The notes: generated by a model from the letters alone, not told the origin. A DNA stretch of 64,000 nucleotides from Rhodobacter sp. NTK016B (GCF_017303295.1 NZ_JAFKOK010000002.1:124001-188000), one strand, 5' to 3'. Positions 1 through 8,507 are shown, numbered from the stretch's first letter. A program made the numbers and translations.

Positions 1-86
1 CCGGAGAAACAGCGTCAGGCGGTGGAAGTCAAGGGTGGCGGCTTTTGCGTGCGGTTCGGGCGCCGAAAACGGCGCTGCAAACCGGC

Positions 87-947
87 TCAGCCCTGCGCGC
101 CATCGCCAGTGCCGTCGCTGGCGCCAAAGAACACGCCGTCACGCAGCACCTGCGCCACGGTATCGCGTTTCACCATCGGCTCCTTGGCGGCATAGGCATA
201 GGTCAGCGACAGGTCGCACAGCTGGTTGATAAGCCGCGGCACCCCGTCGGTCGCCTGATGCACCAGCTCGGCGGCCTGACGGCTGAAGATACCGGGATTG
301 CCGCCCGCATGACGGATGCGCGAGGCGATATATCCCCCGGTCGAAGCGATATCGAGCCGCGGCAGGTGATAGCTTGCCGCGACACGCTGGGCGAACTGGA
401 TCAGGTCGGGGCGGCGCACCATCGCGCGCAGCTCGGGCTGGCCCACCAGCAGAAGCTGAAGCACCTCGTCGCGCCCGGCATTGATATTGGTCAGCATCCG
501 CAGGTCTTCGAGCGCATCGCGGTTGAGGTTCTGCGCCTCGTCGATGACCAGAAGCACGCGGTTGCCATGGGCATGTTCCGCCAGCAGGAAATCCTGAATC
601 GCCGGAAACGCATCGTCTTCGGCGCCGCCGCCCGGCACGGACAGGCCCAGCGCCGCGCAGACGCGCCGCATGATGTCGTTCACGCCGGGCCGTGCGTTCG
701 AGATCATGCCGATCGTCACGCTGTCGTCGAGCCCGTCGATGAAATGGTGCAGAAGCGTGGTCTTGCCCGCCCCGATCTCGCCCGTCAGCAGCGTGATCGG
801 CGCCCGCGTCGACAGGCCGTAATCAAGCATCGCGTACGCGCCGCGATGTTCGGGCGACCAGTACAGGAACTCAGGATCGGGTGCCAACGCGAAGGGACGT
901 TCGCGCAGCCCGAAATGCTCCAGATAATAATTAAGCGCCTGTGCCAT
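87..947 (-). CDS. ExeA-type AAA ATPase (general secretion / XrtA-associated ATPase family)
   Basis: A 286-residue P-loop ATPase of the AAA_22/ExeA kind. The sequence shows Walker A GEIGAGKTT near residue 56 and Walker B VLLVIDEAQN near residue 131. It opens with YYLEHFGLRERPFALAPDP, which is typical of ExeA-like proteins. These ATPases couple nucleotide hydrolysis to envelope assembly, and in many alphaproteobacteria they sit in exopolysaccharide or exosortase loci. The polyprenyl-phosphate sugar transferase encoded divergently about 500 bp away fits such a locus, whose remainder would lie left of the window. No C-terminal peptidoglycan-binding domain is present, so it is a short form. The family call is firm; the export role is inferred from context. 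Confidence 0.85.
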   Translation of the reverse strand: MAQALNYYLEHFGLRERPFALAPDPEFLYWSPEHRGAYAMLDYGLSTRAPITLLTGEIGAGKTTLLHHFIDGLDDSVTIGMISNARPGVNDIMRRVCAALGLSVPGGGAEDDAFPAIQDFLLAEHAHGNRVLLVIDEAQNLNRDALEDLRMLTNINAGRDEVLQLLLVGQPELRAMVRRPDLIQFAQRVAASYHLPRLDIASTGGYIASRIRHAGGNPGIFSRQAAELVHQATDGVPRLINQLCDLSLTYAYAAKEPMVKRDTVAQVLRDGVFFGASDGTGDGAQG

Positions 948-1465
948 GCCCGTTCCGGTTTAGTTGCGCCCCCGCCCCGCTGATCGTTGTCAGCCAGAGC
1001 CATGGCGTTGTCCGTCGGGATATAGGCGAAGTGGGGCCAGATTACCAAATTCTCGGGGCGCTTTCTGGGCAAGCTGGACCTGCGGCCTTTCCCCTGCCAT
1101 CCAAGCGCCACAAGCCGGGGTGATTCGGCGGCGCGACACGGAACACGGCGTAATTGTGGCAGAAGTTCGCCTCATGCGTGCAAATCAGCCCTTGACGCAA
1201 TCAGCGCCTATCGGGCTTTCCGCGACGGAAATGTTTCCACTACAGGGACGATCACCCTCGCATCCTGCAAAAGTTCGCATGTTAAGCGGCATTTTGCGAA
1301 AACGCCCCCTGATGCCCATTTGGAAACAAACAGTTTAGGGCCTAATTATGGCGAAATTGCCGCAATTTGTTTTTTCCGCGACACAAACACGGCTAAAGAA
1401 GGTTAAGAGACGTCGACTGCGCCTGGGGGGGTGAAGTCCGACCGCATCACTATCTGGGCGCTGCC
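948..1465. other. 518-bp intergenic region between the ATPase and the sugar transferase
   Basis: No convincing gene is seen here. The region separates two divergent genes, so it should hold promoters for both, and it is more AT-rich towards the sugar transferase. A TTGACG hexamer occurs near 1193, but no good -10 partner was found. The main structural item is the palindrome at 1354-1368, listed separately. Interrupted arms GCAAAA/TTTTGC also occur near 1270-1300. Confidence 0.5.
1354..1368. promoter_or_regulatory. Palindrome AAATTGC-C-GCAATTT upstream of the sugar transferase
   Basis: Two perfect 7-bp arms flank a single centre base about 100 bp upstream of the sugar transferase start, and a run of six T follows at 1370-1375. 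It could be a regulator's operator. It could also be a weak leader terminator (6-bp stem, 3-nt loop, T tract). The sequence alone does not decide between them. Confidence 0.4.
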
Positions 1466-2227
1466 ATGACCCTGCACTATCGTGCACTACCCGACTTCAC
1501 CGGAGTCGACCTGAATCCGATGCCTGCAAACTACGCGCTGCAGGACTGGAGCAAGGGACCGACCCTGACCTCTCCGATGAGCGAGGCCGAACCTGCCGAG
1601 CTTCTGCCCGCGCTGGGCGGGGATTATGCGGTGACCGGCAAACGCCTGTTGGATCTCGTGCTGGCCAGCGTCGCGTTGCTTGTGGCCGCGCCGGTGCTGG
1701 TTCTGCTGGCGGCCCTGCTGTGGATCGAAGGCGGTAACCCCTTCTATACGCAGGAACGTCTCGGGCGGCACGGACGGCATTTCCGCATGTACAAGCTGCG
1801 CTCGATGGTGCCCGACGCCTCGGCCCGGCTGGTCGAGTATCTCGACCGCGACCCGGCGATGCGTGCCGAATGGGACCTGACGCAGAAGCTCAAGCGCGAT
1901 CCCCGCATCACCCCGCTGGGCCGCCTGCTGCGCAAGACCTCGCTGGATGAGCTGCCGCAGCTGCTGAACGTCATCAAGGGCGACATGAGCCTTGTCGGCC
2001 CCCGCCCGATGCTGCCGCAGCAAATGGCCATCTACGCCAATCCGCCCGCCTATCTGGGCCTGCGTCCGGGGATCACCGGGCTGTGGCAGGTCACCGCGCG
2101 CAACGAGGACAGCTTCGCGCTGCGTGCGGCCATCGACCTGCGGTATGCCGAGCGGGTTTCGCTGTGGCGGGACCTGAAGATCATGGCAGCGACCTTCGGT
2201 TCGATCCTGCGCGCCACCGGCTACTGA
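1466..2227 (+). CDS. Undecaprenyl-phosphate sugar phosphotransferase (bacterial sugar transferase, ExoY/WcaJ type)
   Basis: A 253-residue enzyme that loads the first sugar phosphate onto the polyprenyl-phosphate carrier at the inner membrane, starting exopolysaccharide or capsule repeat-unit synthesis. About 55 N-terminal residues precede one hydrophobic re-entrant/transmembrane segment (LLDLVLASVALLVAAPVLVL, about 57-76). The catalytic domain follows, with hallmark stretches QERLGRHGRHF, MYKLRSM, KLRKTSLDELPQ-like RKTSLDELPQLLNV, SLVGPRP and PGITGLWQV. It is the short ExoY-like form without the multi-spanning N-terminal region of WcaJ. The specific sugar cannot be read from sequence. The divergent ExeA-type ATPase supports an exopolysaccharide locus. 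Confidence 0.9.
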   Translation: MTLHYRALPDFTGVDLNPMPANYALQDWSKGPTLTSPMSEAEPAELLPALGGDYAVTGKRLLDLVLASVALLVAAPVLVLLAALLWIEGGNPFYTQERLGRHGRHFRMYKLRSMVPDASARLVEYLDRDPAMRAEWDLTQKLKRDPRITPLGRLLRKTSLDELPQLLNVIKGDMSLVGPRPMLPQQMAIYANPPAYLGLRPGITGLWQVTARNEDSFALRAAIDLRYAERVSLWRDLKIMAATFGSILRATGY

Positions 2228-2327
2228 CCCTGCCCGGCGACAGAGTCCCTGACGCGGACCCTACGAAAGCCGGCGGGGCTTTGCGTTTGGTCTTGCGGTC
2301 ATGCGACGCTGCTGCCATCCCTTGCCC

Positions 2328-2996
2328 ATGACCCAGAATTTCAGAGCCAGCGCAACGCGGCCCGCCCCGGTTGTGCTGGGCATCGTCGGTCTGTGCGCAT
2401 TGCTCGAGCTGGCCTTCACGCTGGCCGAAATGCCCTTCTTTCAGTTCGACAGCCTGCGCCGGGTCGCCATCGTCCATGGTGCGTTCTGGCCCGGCTTGCT
2501 GGAGGGATGGGAGCCGGTTTTTCCCGGCCAGCGGGTGACGATGTTCGTCAGCTATGCCTTTCTGCATGGCGGCTTTCTGCACATGGCCTTCAACATGCTG
2601 CTGTTGGTCCATCTGGGCCGTCAGTCGGTGATCCGGCTGGGACAGGGCGGCTTTCTGCTGGCCTTCGTCCTGTGCGCGATCGGCGGGGCGGCGGGCTACT
2701 GGCTGCTCAACGGCTCAGACTCGCCGATGCTGGGCGCCTCGGGCGCGGTGTTCGGTTTTTTCGGCATGACGATCTTCTGGGACATTCAGGTCCGGCGCAA
2801 AATCGGCATGTCGATCGATCAGCCGATCCGGATGATGATCGGTCTGGCGGTGATGAACGTGCTGCTGTGGTTTCTCGTCAGCGGAATGCTCGCATGGGAG
2901 GCACATCTGGGCGGTTTTGTCACCGGCGCGGTGCTGGCACGGATCGTGACCCCCACGCCGGGTCACCGGGCGCGGCTGACCCCTCGGGACCGTTGA
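2328..2996 (+). CDS. Rhomboid family intramembrane serine protease
   Basis: A 222-residue polytopic membrane protein. From the ATG at 2328 the catalytic serine lies in GASGAVFG (Ser138), the partner histidine in AHLGGF (His193), and the HxxxN pair of the oxyanion region in HMAFNM (His85/Asn89). All elements of an active rhomboid are present, with about six hydrophobic helices. An in-frame ATG at 2301 would add MRRCCHPLP; the later start is preferred because the hydrophobic N-terminus begins soon after it. The TGA stop lies inside a TTGAC..GTCAA palindrome that precedes the ABC transporter genes. The substrate is unknown. Confidence 0.9.
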   Translation: MTQNFRASATRPAPVVLGIVGLCALLELAFTLAEMPFFQFDSLRRVAIVHGAFWPGLLEGWEPVFPGQRVTMFVSYAFLHGGFLHMAFNMLLLVHLGRQSVIRLGQGGFLLAFVLCAIGGAAGYWLLNGSDSPMLGASGAVFGFFGMTIFWDIQVRRKIGMSIDQPIRMMIGLAVMNVLLWFLVSGMLAWEAHLGGFVTGAVLARIVTPTPGHRARLTPRDR

Positions 2997-3008
2997 CAGA
3001 ATCGTCAA
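2993..3008. promoter_or_regulatory. Inverted repeat TTGAC-N6-GTCAA upstream of the ABC transporter operon
   Basis: Perfect 5-bp arms with a 6-bp spacer lie about 70 bp upstream of the GTG start of the transporter ATPase and overlap the rhomboid stop codon. The left arm reads TTGACA, a good -35 hexamer, and the hexamer 17 bp downstream (TTGCAT, 3016-3021) is a poor -10 match. It is a plausible operator overlapping a promoter. The binding protein is unknown. Confidence 0.4.
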
Positions 3009-3076
3009 TACGCCGTTGCATTCAAAATCGAAATGCGCCCTAGTAGAAAACTTGATCAAATAATGACGGAGTCTGC

Positions 3077-3901
3077 GTGACCGCCGATACACTGACTGCC
3101 CCGCCCGAACCCGGTCCGACAGACGCTGCCGCGACTGTCCCGGTCATCGAGATCAATGGCCTGCACAAGGCCTATGGCTCGCTCGAGGTCCTCAAAGGGG
3201 TCGATGTCAAGGCAATGCCCGGTCAGGTGATCTCGCTCATCGGTTCGTCCGGGTCGGGCAAATCGACGCTTCTGCGCTGCTGCAACCTGCTCGAAGACAG
3301 CCAGCAGGGCGACATCATCTTCGAGGGCGAAAGCGTCCATTGGCGCGGCACCGGGCTGAACCGTCACCCGGCAGACCGCGCGCAGGTCGCGCGCATCCGC
3401 ACCAATCTTGCGATGGTGTTCCAGAACTTCAATCTGTGGTCGCACATGACCGTTCTGCAGAACGTCATGGAAGCCCCCGTCACGGTGCTGAAGCAGGACA
3501 AGGCCACGGTCGAGAAACGCGCCCGCGCCCTGCTGGACAAGGTGGGGATCGGCGACAAATGCGACGTCTATCCGGCGCAGATGTCGGGCGGCCAGCAGCA
3601 GCGCGCGGCAATCGCCCGTGCCCTGTGCATGGAGCCGCGCGCGCTGTTGTTCGACGAGCCGACCTCGGCGCTGGACCCCGAGCTTGAGCAAGAGGTGGTA
3701 CGCGTCATCAAGGCGCTGGCCGATGAGGGGCGCACGATGATCATCGTCACCCACGACATGCGGCTGGCCAATGACGTGTCCGATCACGTCATCTTCCTGC
3801 ATCAGGGCCTGATCGAAGAAGAGGGCCCGCCCGCAGAGCTGTTCGGCGCGCCCAAATCGACGCGCCTTCAGCAATTCCTCAGCGCGACCCAGTCGGGCTG
3901 A
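3077..3901 (+). CDS. Polar amino acid ABC transporter, ATP-binding protein (HisP/OccP type)
   Basis: A 274-residue ABC ATPase that energises uptake of a polar amino acid or related compound at the inner membrane. Walker A GSSGSGKST is at about 57-65, the Q-loop lies in MVFQNFNLWSHMTVLQNV, the signature is MSGGQQQRAA, Walker B is ALLFDEPTSALDPE and the H-loop is VTHD. These features, with the histidine/arginine/octopine-type spacing, place it in the PAAT family. The start is GTG at 3077. A roughly 24-residue Pro/Thr-rich tail precedes the usual beginning. It heads an operon with a binding protein, two permeases, two glutamine-synthetase-like ligases and an amidotransferase, so the substrate is probably an amine or amino acid that is then gamma-glutamylated. 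Confidence 0.92.
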   Translation: MTADTLTAPPEPGPTDAAATVPVIEINGLHKAYGSLEVLKGVDVKAMPGQVISLIGSSGSGKSTLLRCCNLLEDSQQGDIIFEGESVHWRGTGLNRHPADRAQVARIRTNLAMVFQNFNLWSHMTVLQNVMEAPVTVLKQDKATVEKRARALLDKVGIGDKCDVYPAQMSGGQQQRAAIARALCMEPRALLFDEPTSALDPELEQEVVRVIKALADEGRTMIIVTHDMRLANDVSDHVIFLHQGLIEEEGPPAELFGAPKSTRLQQFLSATQSG

Positions 3902-3949
3902 GGGCAAACAAAACAAAAAAGACCCCAAGTCCAACAGAGGTAATCAAAA

Positions 3950-4684
3950 ATGAAGAAACTTCTTCTTTCCGCCGCCACGCTCGCCTTTGCCGCGACCGGC
4001 GCGCTGGCGCAGGATGTCGTCCGTCTCGGTACCGAGGGCGCCTATCCTCCGTATAACTATATCGACGAATCCAACGAACTGGTCGGCTTCGAGATCGACC
4101 TGGGCAACGCCCTGTGCGAGCGCGCCGGTCTGACCTGCGAATGGGTGCAGAACGACTGGGATTCGATCATCCCCAACCTTGTGGGCGGCAATTACGACGC
4201 GATCATGGCCGGCATGAATGCCACGCCCGAACGCGCCGAGGTCATCATGTTCTCGGATCCCTACAAGCTGCCTGATCCCTCGGCCTATATGGCGCTGGCG
4301 GGCACCGATACCTCGGTCATGGAAGAGGGTGTGATCGCCGCGCAGTCGAACACGATGCAATCGGGCATGGTCGCCGACACCTCGGCCACGCTGATCGAAT
4401 TCCCGACCGCCGACGAGACCATCGCCGCGGTGCGCAACGGCACTGCCGACGCCGTGCTGGCCGACCGCGACTTCCTGATGACCTATGTAGACGAGTCCGG
4501 CGGCGAGCTGGAATTCCTGGCCACCGTGCCCTCGCCGGGTGCTGGCGTGTCGATCGGCCTGCGCCAGTCCGACACCGAGCTGCAAGCGACCTTCAACGCG
4601 GCGCTCGACGAGATGAAGGCCGACGGCTCGCTCAACGAAATGCTGGTGCAATGGTTCGGCGACGAGGTGCCGCAGTTCGAATGA
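3950..4684 (+). CDS. Polar amino acid ABC transporter, periplasmic substrate-binding protein (SBP_bac_3)
   Basis: A 244-residue periplasmic binding protein. A signal peptide ending GALA|QD (about residue 20) is followed by VRLGTEGAYPPYNYID and LVGFEIDLGNALCERAG, the canonical start of the lysine/arginine/ornithine/histidine-binding family. NDWDSIIPNLVGGNYDAIMAGM is the second family hallmark. A strong SD (AGAGGTAA) sits just upstream of ATG 3950. It lies 48 bp after the ATPase and just before a perfect hairpin, an arrangement that usually gives excess binding protein over the membrane subunits. The ligand is not resolved. Confidence 0.93.
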   Translation: MKKLLLSAATLAFAATGALAQDVVRLGTEGAYPPYNYIDESNELVGFEIDLGNALCERAGLTCEWVQNDWDSIIPNLVGGNYDAIMAGMNATPERAEVIMFSDPYKLPDPSAYMALAGTDTSVMEEGVIAAQSNTMQSGMVADTSATLIEFPTADETIAAVRNGTADAVLADRDFLMTYVDESGGELEFLATVPSPGAGVSIGLRQSDTELQATFNAALDEMKADGSLNEMLVQWFGDEVPQFE

Positions 4685-4695
4685 TCTGACAGCCC

Positions 4696-4722
4696 GGCCC
4701 TTCGCGTCCGCCGCGAAGGGCC
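4696..4722 (+). terminator. Intercistronic hairpin after the binding-protein gene
   Basis: An 11-bp perfect stem (GGCCCTTCGCG paired with CGCGAAGGGCC) has a 5-nt loop and no T tract. It sits between the binding protein and the first permease. It most likely protects the upstream message or attenuates read-through rather than ending the operon. Confidence 0.7.
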
Positions 4723-4737
4723 TATCGCCGGTGCCCG

Positions 4738-5619
4738 ATGTTTTCCTTTTGCGCTGATCCGTCTGTCCTGCCCGACTGGCAATGGATGGCCTGCTACCTG
4801 ACCACCGGCTCGCATTTCGCGCTCTATCGGTCGGTGCTGGTCGTGCTGCTTTTGCTCGCACTCGCGGCACCGCTGGCGCTTGGCATGGGGTTTCTGGGCG
4901 CGCTGGCGGTGCGCTCGGGCAACCCGCTGCTCAAGGGCATCGGCACCATCTATGTCTCGATGGTGCGCGGCGTTCCCGACATCATCTTTTTCCTGTTCGT
5001 CCCCTTCGCCATAGATCAGGGCGTCGAATATCTGCGCCACAAGATCCTGTGCCCCGACTGGGACCAACCGATCCGGCAGGGCAACGATTTCATCGTCTGT
5101 CAGGCGGCGAAAATGCCGCTCGCCACCGATCCGGCCTGGGTTCACAATGTCTGGGGCTTCGCGCTGGCGCTGATCGCCTTCGCGCTGGTCTTCGGCGCGT
5201 TCGCGGCGAACACGCTCAACGGTGCGATGAACGCGGTGCCGCGCACGCAGATCGAAACCGCCGAGGCCTATGGCATGACGCCGGGCCAGAGCTTTCGCCG
5301 GGTCCTGCTGCCGCAGATGTGGGTCTATGCCCTGCCCGGCCTGTCGAATCTGTGGATGATCCTGACCAAGGCCACCCCGCTCTTGTTCCTGCTGGGCATT
5401 CAGGACGTGGTGTTCTGGGCGCGCGAACTGGGCGGGCAGAAGACCGGGCATTACGCGTATACCCATCCCGACTGGCGGGTCTGGTACTTCCTCGGCGTGC
5501 TGGCTTTCTACCTGACGCTGACATGGGTCAGTCAGAAGATCTTCGACCGGATCATGGCGCGGCTCAATCACGGGCAGGCCACGTCGGGCGGTGAAGCGCT
5601 CAGAAAGGCGCCCGCATGA
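4738..5619 (+). CDS. Polar amino acid ABC transporter permease (HisQ-like, enlarged)
   Basis: A 293-residue inner-membrane permease. The EAA loop is visible as QIETAEAYGMTPGQSFRRVLLPQMW, and NTLNGAMNAVPRTQ matches the amino acid permease consensus. It is about 60 residues longer than typical HisQ proteins. The extra length is an N-terminal Cys-containing segment (MFSFCADPSVLPDW..) plus an insert around residues 95-140 with two more cysteines (KILCPDWDQ, DFIVCQAAK). That insert falls between predicted membrane helices and could be periplasmic. The gene overlaps the next permease by 4 bp, so they should be translationally coupled and act as a heterodimer. Confidence 0.9.
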   Translation: MFSFCADPSVLPDWQWMACYLTTGSHFALYRSVLVVLLLLALAAPLALGMGFLGALAVRSGNPLLKGIGTIYVSMVRGVPDIIFFLFVPFAIDQGVEYLRHKILCPDWDQPIRQGNDFIVCQAAKMPLATDPAWVHNVWGFALALIAFALVFGAFAANTLNGAMNAVPRTQIETAEAYGMTPGQSFRRVLLPQMWVYALPGLSNLWMILTKATPLLFLLGIQDVVFWARELGGQKTGHYAYTHPDWRVWYFLGVLAFYLTLTWVSQKIFDRIMARLNHGQATSGGEALRKAPA

Positions 5620-6455
5620 GCAGTTGCGGGGAAAGCTTCAGCGGACTCATCCTGCGCGCACTGGGACGCGATTTCGGCGACCGGCTGCTGCCGCGCGGGC
5701 TTGAGATCAATTTCTGCGATCAGGTCTTCCTGATCGCCTCGGGCCTGATCTGGAACGTCTATTTCGCCATCCTTGCGCTGTTCTTCGGCTTTTTCCTCGC
5801 CACCGCCGTGGCTTTGGGCAAGGCCAGCCCCAGCCGCTGGCTGTCGCGACCGGCGGACTGGTTCGTCTTCCTGTTCCGGGGCTCGCCGCTTTTTGTGCAG
5901 TTCTTCTTCGTCTACGAGGCGCTGGTCCTGCTGCCCCGCACCGGGATCGAGATCGGCCCGATCACCATGGACACGCAATGGATGACCCGCGCCTGGGCGG
6001 GGGCGCTGTTCGTGCTGTTTCTCAATACCTCGGCCTATACCGCCGAGATCTTCTTCGGCGCGCTGAAATCCATCCCCAAGGGGGATATGGAAGCCGCCGA
6101 TGCCTACGGGTTGACCGGCTGGAGCAAGTTCCGCCGCATTACCTTCCCGACCATGCTGCGCCTTGCCTGGCCCAGCTACACCAACGAGGCGATCTTTCTG
6201 CTGCACGCCACGACCCTGGTGTTCTTTTCGGCCTTCCCGGCCTGGCAGCAGATGGGCGACGCCCTTTACTACGCGAACTATTTCGCCGCGCAGACCTTCA
6301 ACCCGTTCGTTGCCTATCCGCTGGTGGGGCTTTACTTCATCGTGCTGACGCTGGCGGTGATCGGGTTGTTCGGTGCGGTCAATCGAAGGCTCAACCGGCA
6401 TCTTCCGCGGGCGGCGCGTGCCCGGCTCCGGTTCCGGCCCCAATATATCAGGTGA
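5616..6455 (+). CDS. Polar amino acid ABC transporter permease (HisM-like, enlarged)
   Basis: A 279-residue partner permease. The family core is FVFLFRGSPLFVQFFFVYEAL, NTSAYTAEIFFGALKSIPKGDMEAADAYGLTGWSKFRRITFPTM (the EAA loop) and a C-terminal basic tail. Like its partner it carries an extended N-terminus with cysteines (MSSCGESF.., INFCDQ). It also has an extra stretch after VYEALVLLPRTGIEIGPITMDTQW that HisM lacks. Translation is coupled to the upstream permease through an ATGA overlap. It forms the transmembrane pore with that permease and the ATPase encoded at the head of the operon. Confidence 0.9.
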   Translation: MSSCGESFSGLILRALGRDFGDRLLPRGLEINFCDQVFLIASGLIWNVYFAILALFFGFFLATAVALGKASPSRWLSRPADWFVFLFRGSPLFVQFFFVYEALVLLPRTGIEIGPITMDTQWMTRAWAGALFVLFLNTSAYTAEIFFGALKSIPKGDMEAADAYGLTGWSKFRRITFPTMLRLAWPSYTNEAIFLLHATTLVFFSAFPAWQQMGDALYYANYFAAQTFNPFVAYPLVGLYFIVLTLAVIGLFGAVNRRLNRHLPRAARARLRFRPQYIR

Positions 6456-6458
6456 TCC

Positions 6459-7793
6459 ATGCGTGATTGGCTCCGCCATCACCCCGACGTCAAAACCATC
6501 CGCATCGCTGCTGTCGACCTCAACGGGCAAGCCCGGGGCAAGCGCGTGCCCTCGCGCTTTGCCGACAAGGTTGTCGATGAGGGCACGCGGTTCCCTTTCT
6601 CGGTCATGAATCTCGACATCTGGGGCGAGGATATCGAAGATAGCCCGCTGGTGTTCGATTCGGGCGATGCCGACGGGGTGCTCAAACCCACCGAGCGCGG
6701 CTTCCTGCCGATGCCATGGCTTGAAGCCCCGACCGCACTGATGCCGCTGTGGATGTTCCACGAAGACGGCACGCCCTTTGCCGGCGACCCCCGCCATGCG
6801 CTGGCCCGCGTGGTCGAGCGGTTCCACGCGAAGGGCCTGCACCCGGTCTGCGCGACCGAGCTGGAATTCTACCTGATCGACGATTCCGGCCGCGAATTGC
6901 GCGTACCGCCCTCGCCGCGTTCGGGCAAGCGGCGTCCCGGCGCCGACACGCTGGCGCTGCGCGCGCTCGACGCCTTCGACCGTTTCTTCACCGATCTCTA
7001 TGACGCTTGCGAAGTGATGGATATCGACGCCGACACGGCGATCTCGGAAGCGGGTCTGGGGCAGTTCGAGGTGAACCTGCTGCATTCCGACAACGTGATG
7101 AAGATCGCCGACGACACGTGGCTCTTCAAGCAACTGGTGCGGGGCCTTGCGCGCAAGCACGGCTTTGCCGCGAGCTTCATGGCGAAACCCTATGAGGACT
7201 GGCCCGGCAATGGCATGCACATGCATTTCTCGGTCACCGACGAGGACGGCACGAACCTGTTCGACGACGGCACGCGCGGCGGCTCGGACCTGCTTAAAAA
7301 CGCGGTGGCAGGGTGTCTGAAGGCGATGCCCGGCACCACGCTGCTGCTGGCGCCGCACTGGAACAGCTATGACCGATTCGCGCCCGGCAACCACGCGCCG
7401 ACCGGCATCGCCTGGGCCTATGAGAACCGCACGGCTGCCTTGCGCATCCCCTCGGGCAGCTTCAAGGCGCGGCGTATCGAGCACCGCGTGGCGGGCGGCG
7501 ACATCAATCCATACCTGATGATGGCGGGCGTTCTGGGCGGCGCTCTGCTGGGGATCGAGGACGGCCTGACCCCGCCCACGCCGATCACCGGCAATGCCTA
7601 TGATCTCGACCTTCCGCAAATGCCGACAAAGTGGCAAGATGCGATCGACGCGTTCGAAAGCAGCCCCGAAATGGCGCGCATCTTCGCCCCGCAGCTGATT
7701 GACAATCTGGTGCGCACCAAGCGCCAGGAGCTGCGCTACATGGCCGAGATGACGCCGCAGGAGATGCTCGAACTCTATCTCGACACGGTTTGA
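6459..7793 (+). CDS. Glutamine synthetase family ligase (PuuA-like gamma-glutamyl-amine synthetase)
   Basis: A 444-residue member of the glutamine synthetase fold. Metal and ATP site hallmarks are ELEFYLID (about 132), EAGLGQFEVNL (about 199), NGMHMHFSV (about 250), the ammonium-region NSYDRFAPGNHAP and the ENRTAALRIPSG arginine region. Length and motifs fit the class that attaches glutamate to amines (PuuA, GlnA3/4-like) rather than housekeeping GlnA. The start at 6459 follows the upstream permease stop by 3 bp with SD AGGTGA. With the transporter, amidotransferase and second paralogue it suggests ATP-dependent gamma-glutamylation of an imported amine. The substrate is unproven. Confidence 0.88.
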   Translation: MRDWLRHHPDVKTIRIAAVDLNGQARGKRVPSRFADKVVDEGTRFPFSVMNLDIWGEDIEDSPLVFDSGDADGVLKPTERGFLPMPWLEAPTALMPLWMFHEDGTPFAGDPRHALARVVERFHAKGLHPVCATELEFYLIDDSGRELRVPPSPRSGKRRPGADTLALRALDAFDRFFTDLYDACEVMDIDADTAISEAGLGQFEVNLLHSDNVMKIADDTWLFKQLVRGLARKHGFAASFMAKPYEDWPGNGMHMHFSVTDEDGTNLFDDGTRGGSDLLKNAVAGCLKAMPGTTLLLAPHWNSYDRFAPGNHAPTGIAWAYENRTAALRIPSGSFKARRIEHRVAGGDINPYLMMAGVLGGALLGIEDGLTPPTPITGNAYDLDLPQMPTKWQDAIDAFESSPEMARIFAPQLIDNLVRTKRQELRYMAEMTPQEMLELYLDTV

Positions 7794-7800
7794 GGCAGAC

Positions 7801-8499
7801 ATGAAAATCGGCATCCTGCAAACGGGCGACGCGCCCGCGGAACTGACGGAATTCGGGACCTACCCCGACATGTTCGAGCAGCTGCTCGCCGGGCGCGGTT
7901 TCACCTTCGCGCGCTGGCGGGTGAACGGGATGGAATTTCCCGGCTCGGTCACCGAATGCGACGGCTGGCTCATCACCGGCTCGCGCCACGGGGTCTACGA
8001 AGACCACCCCTTCATCGCGCCGCTTGAGCAGTTCATCCGCGACGCCTTCGCCGCGAAGATCCCGGTCGCAGGCATCTGCTTCGGGCACCAGATCATGGCG
8101 CAGGCGCTGGGCGGCAAGGTCGAGAAATTCGCGGGCGGCTGGTCGGTGGGCCAGACCGAGTACGATTTCGGCGGCGAGACGCTGCGCCTGAATGCCTGGC
8201 ATCAGGATCAGGTCGTCGAGAAGCCCGACACCGCCACGGTCATCGCCTCGTCGCCCTTCTGCCGTTATGCCGGGCTTGCCTATGGCGATCTGGGCTATTC
8301 GGTGCAGCCCCATCCCGAATATGGCGACGGCTTCATTGAGGGGCTGATCGACACGCGCGGCAAGGGCGTGGTACCCGATGGACTGATGGACGAAGCGCGC
8401 ACGAAATTCGGCGACCGGACCGACAGCGCCCGTATCGCCGACCAGCTTGCCGCCTTCTTCACCGCCGCGCACAAGGCGCAGGCGCACGCGGCGTCGTGA
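7801..8499 (+). CDS. Type 1 (class I) glutamine amidotransferase-like hydrolase
   Basis: A 232-residue single-domain class I GATase. The catalytic triad is visible: Cys93 in GICFGHQIMAQALGG and His171/Glu173 in QPHPEYGD. ITGSRHGVYED is the oxyanion-side motif of the GMP-synthase-like subfamily. No synthetase domain is attached. Lying between two PuuA-like ligases and downstream of an amino acid transporter, it probably hydrolyses a gamma-glutamyl intermediate, analogous to PuuD, although its sequence subgroup differs from PuuD. It starts 7 bp after the ligase stop, so co-transcription is likely. Confidence 0.87.
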   Translation: MKIGILQTGDAPAELTEFGTYPDMFEQLLAGRGFTFARWRVNGMEFPGSVTECDGWLITGSRHGVYEDHPFIAPLEQFIRDAFAAKIPVAGICFGHQIMAQALGGKVEKFAGGWSVGQTEYDFGGETLRLNAWHQDQVVEKPDTATVIASSPFCRYAGLAYGDLGYSVQPHPEYGDGFIEGLIDTRGKGVVPDGLMDEARTKFGDRTDSARIADQLAAFFTAAHKAQAHAAS

Positions 8500-8507
8500 C
8501 CCGCCGC

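Noticed and set aside
1-86. Beginning of another gene at the left edge
   Set aside because: No start, motif or ribosome site could be recognised in these 86 bases on either strand.
5568-7814. A 748-codon open frame on the minus strand
   Set aside because: It runs opposite a permease and a glutamine-synthetase-like ligase with clear motifs; its protein is Arg/His/Gly-rich without domains. It is a high-GC shadow.
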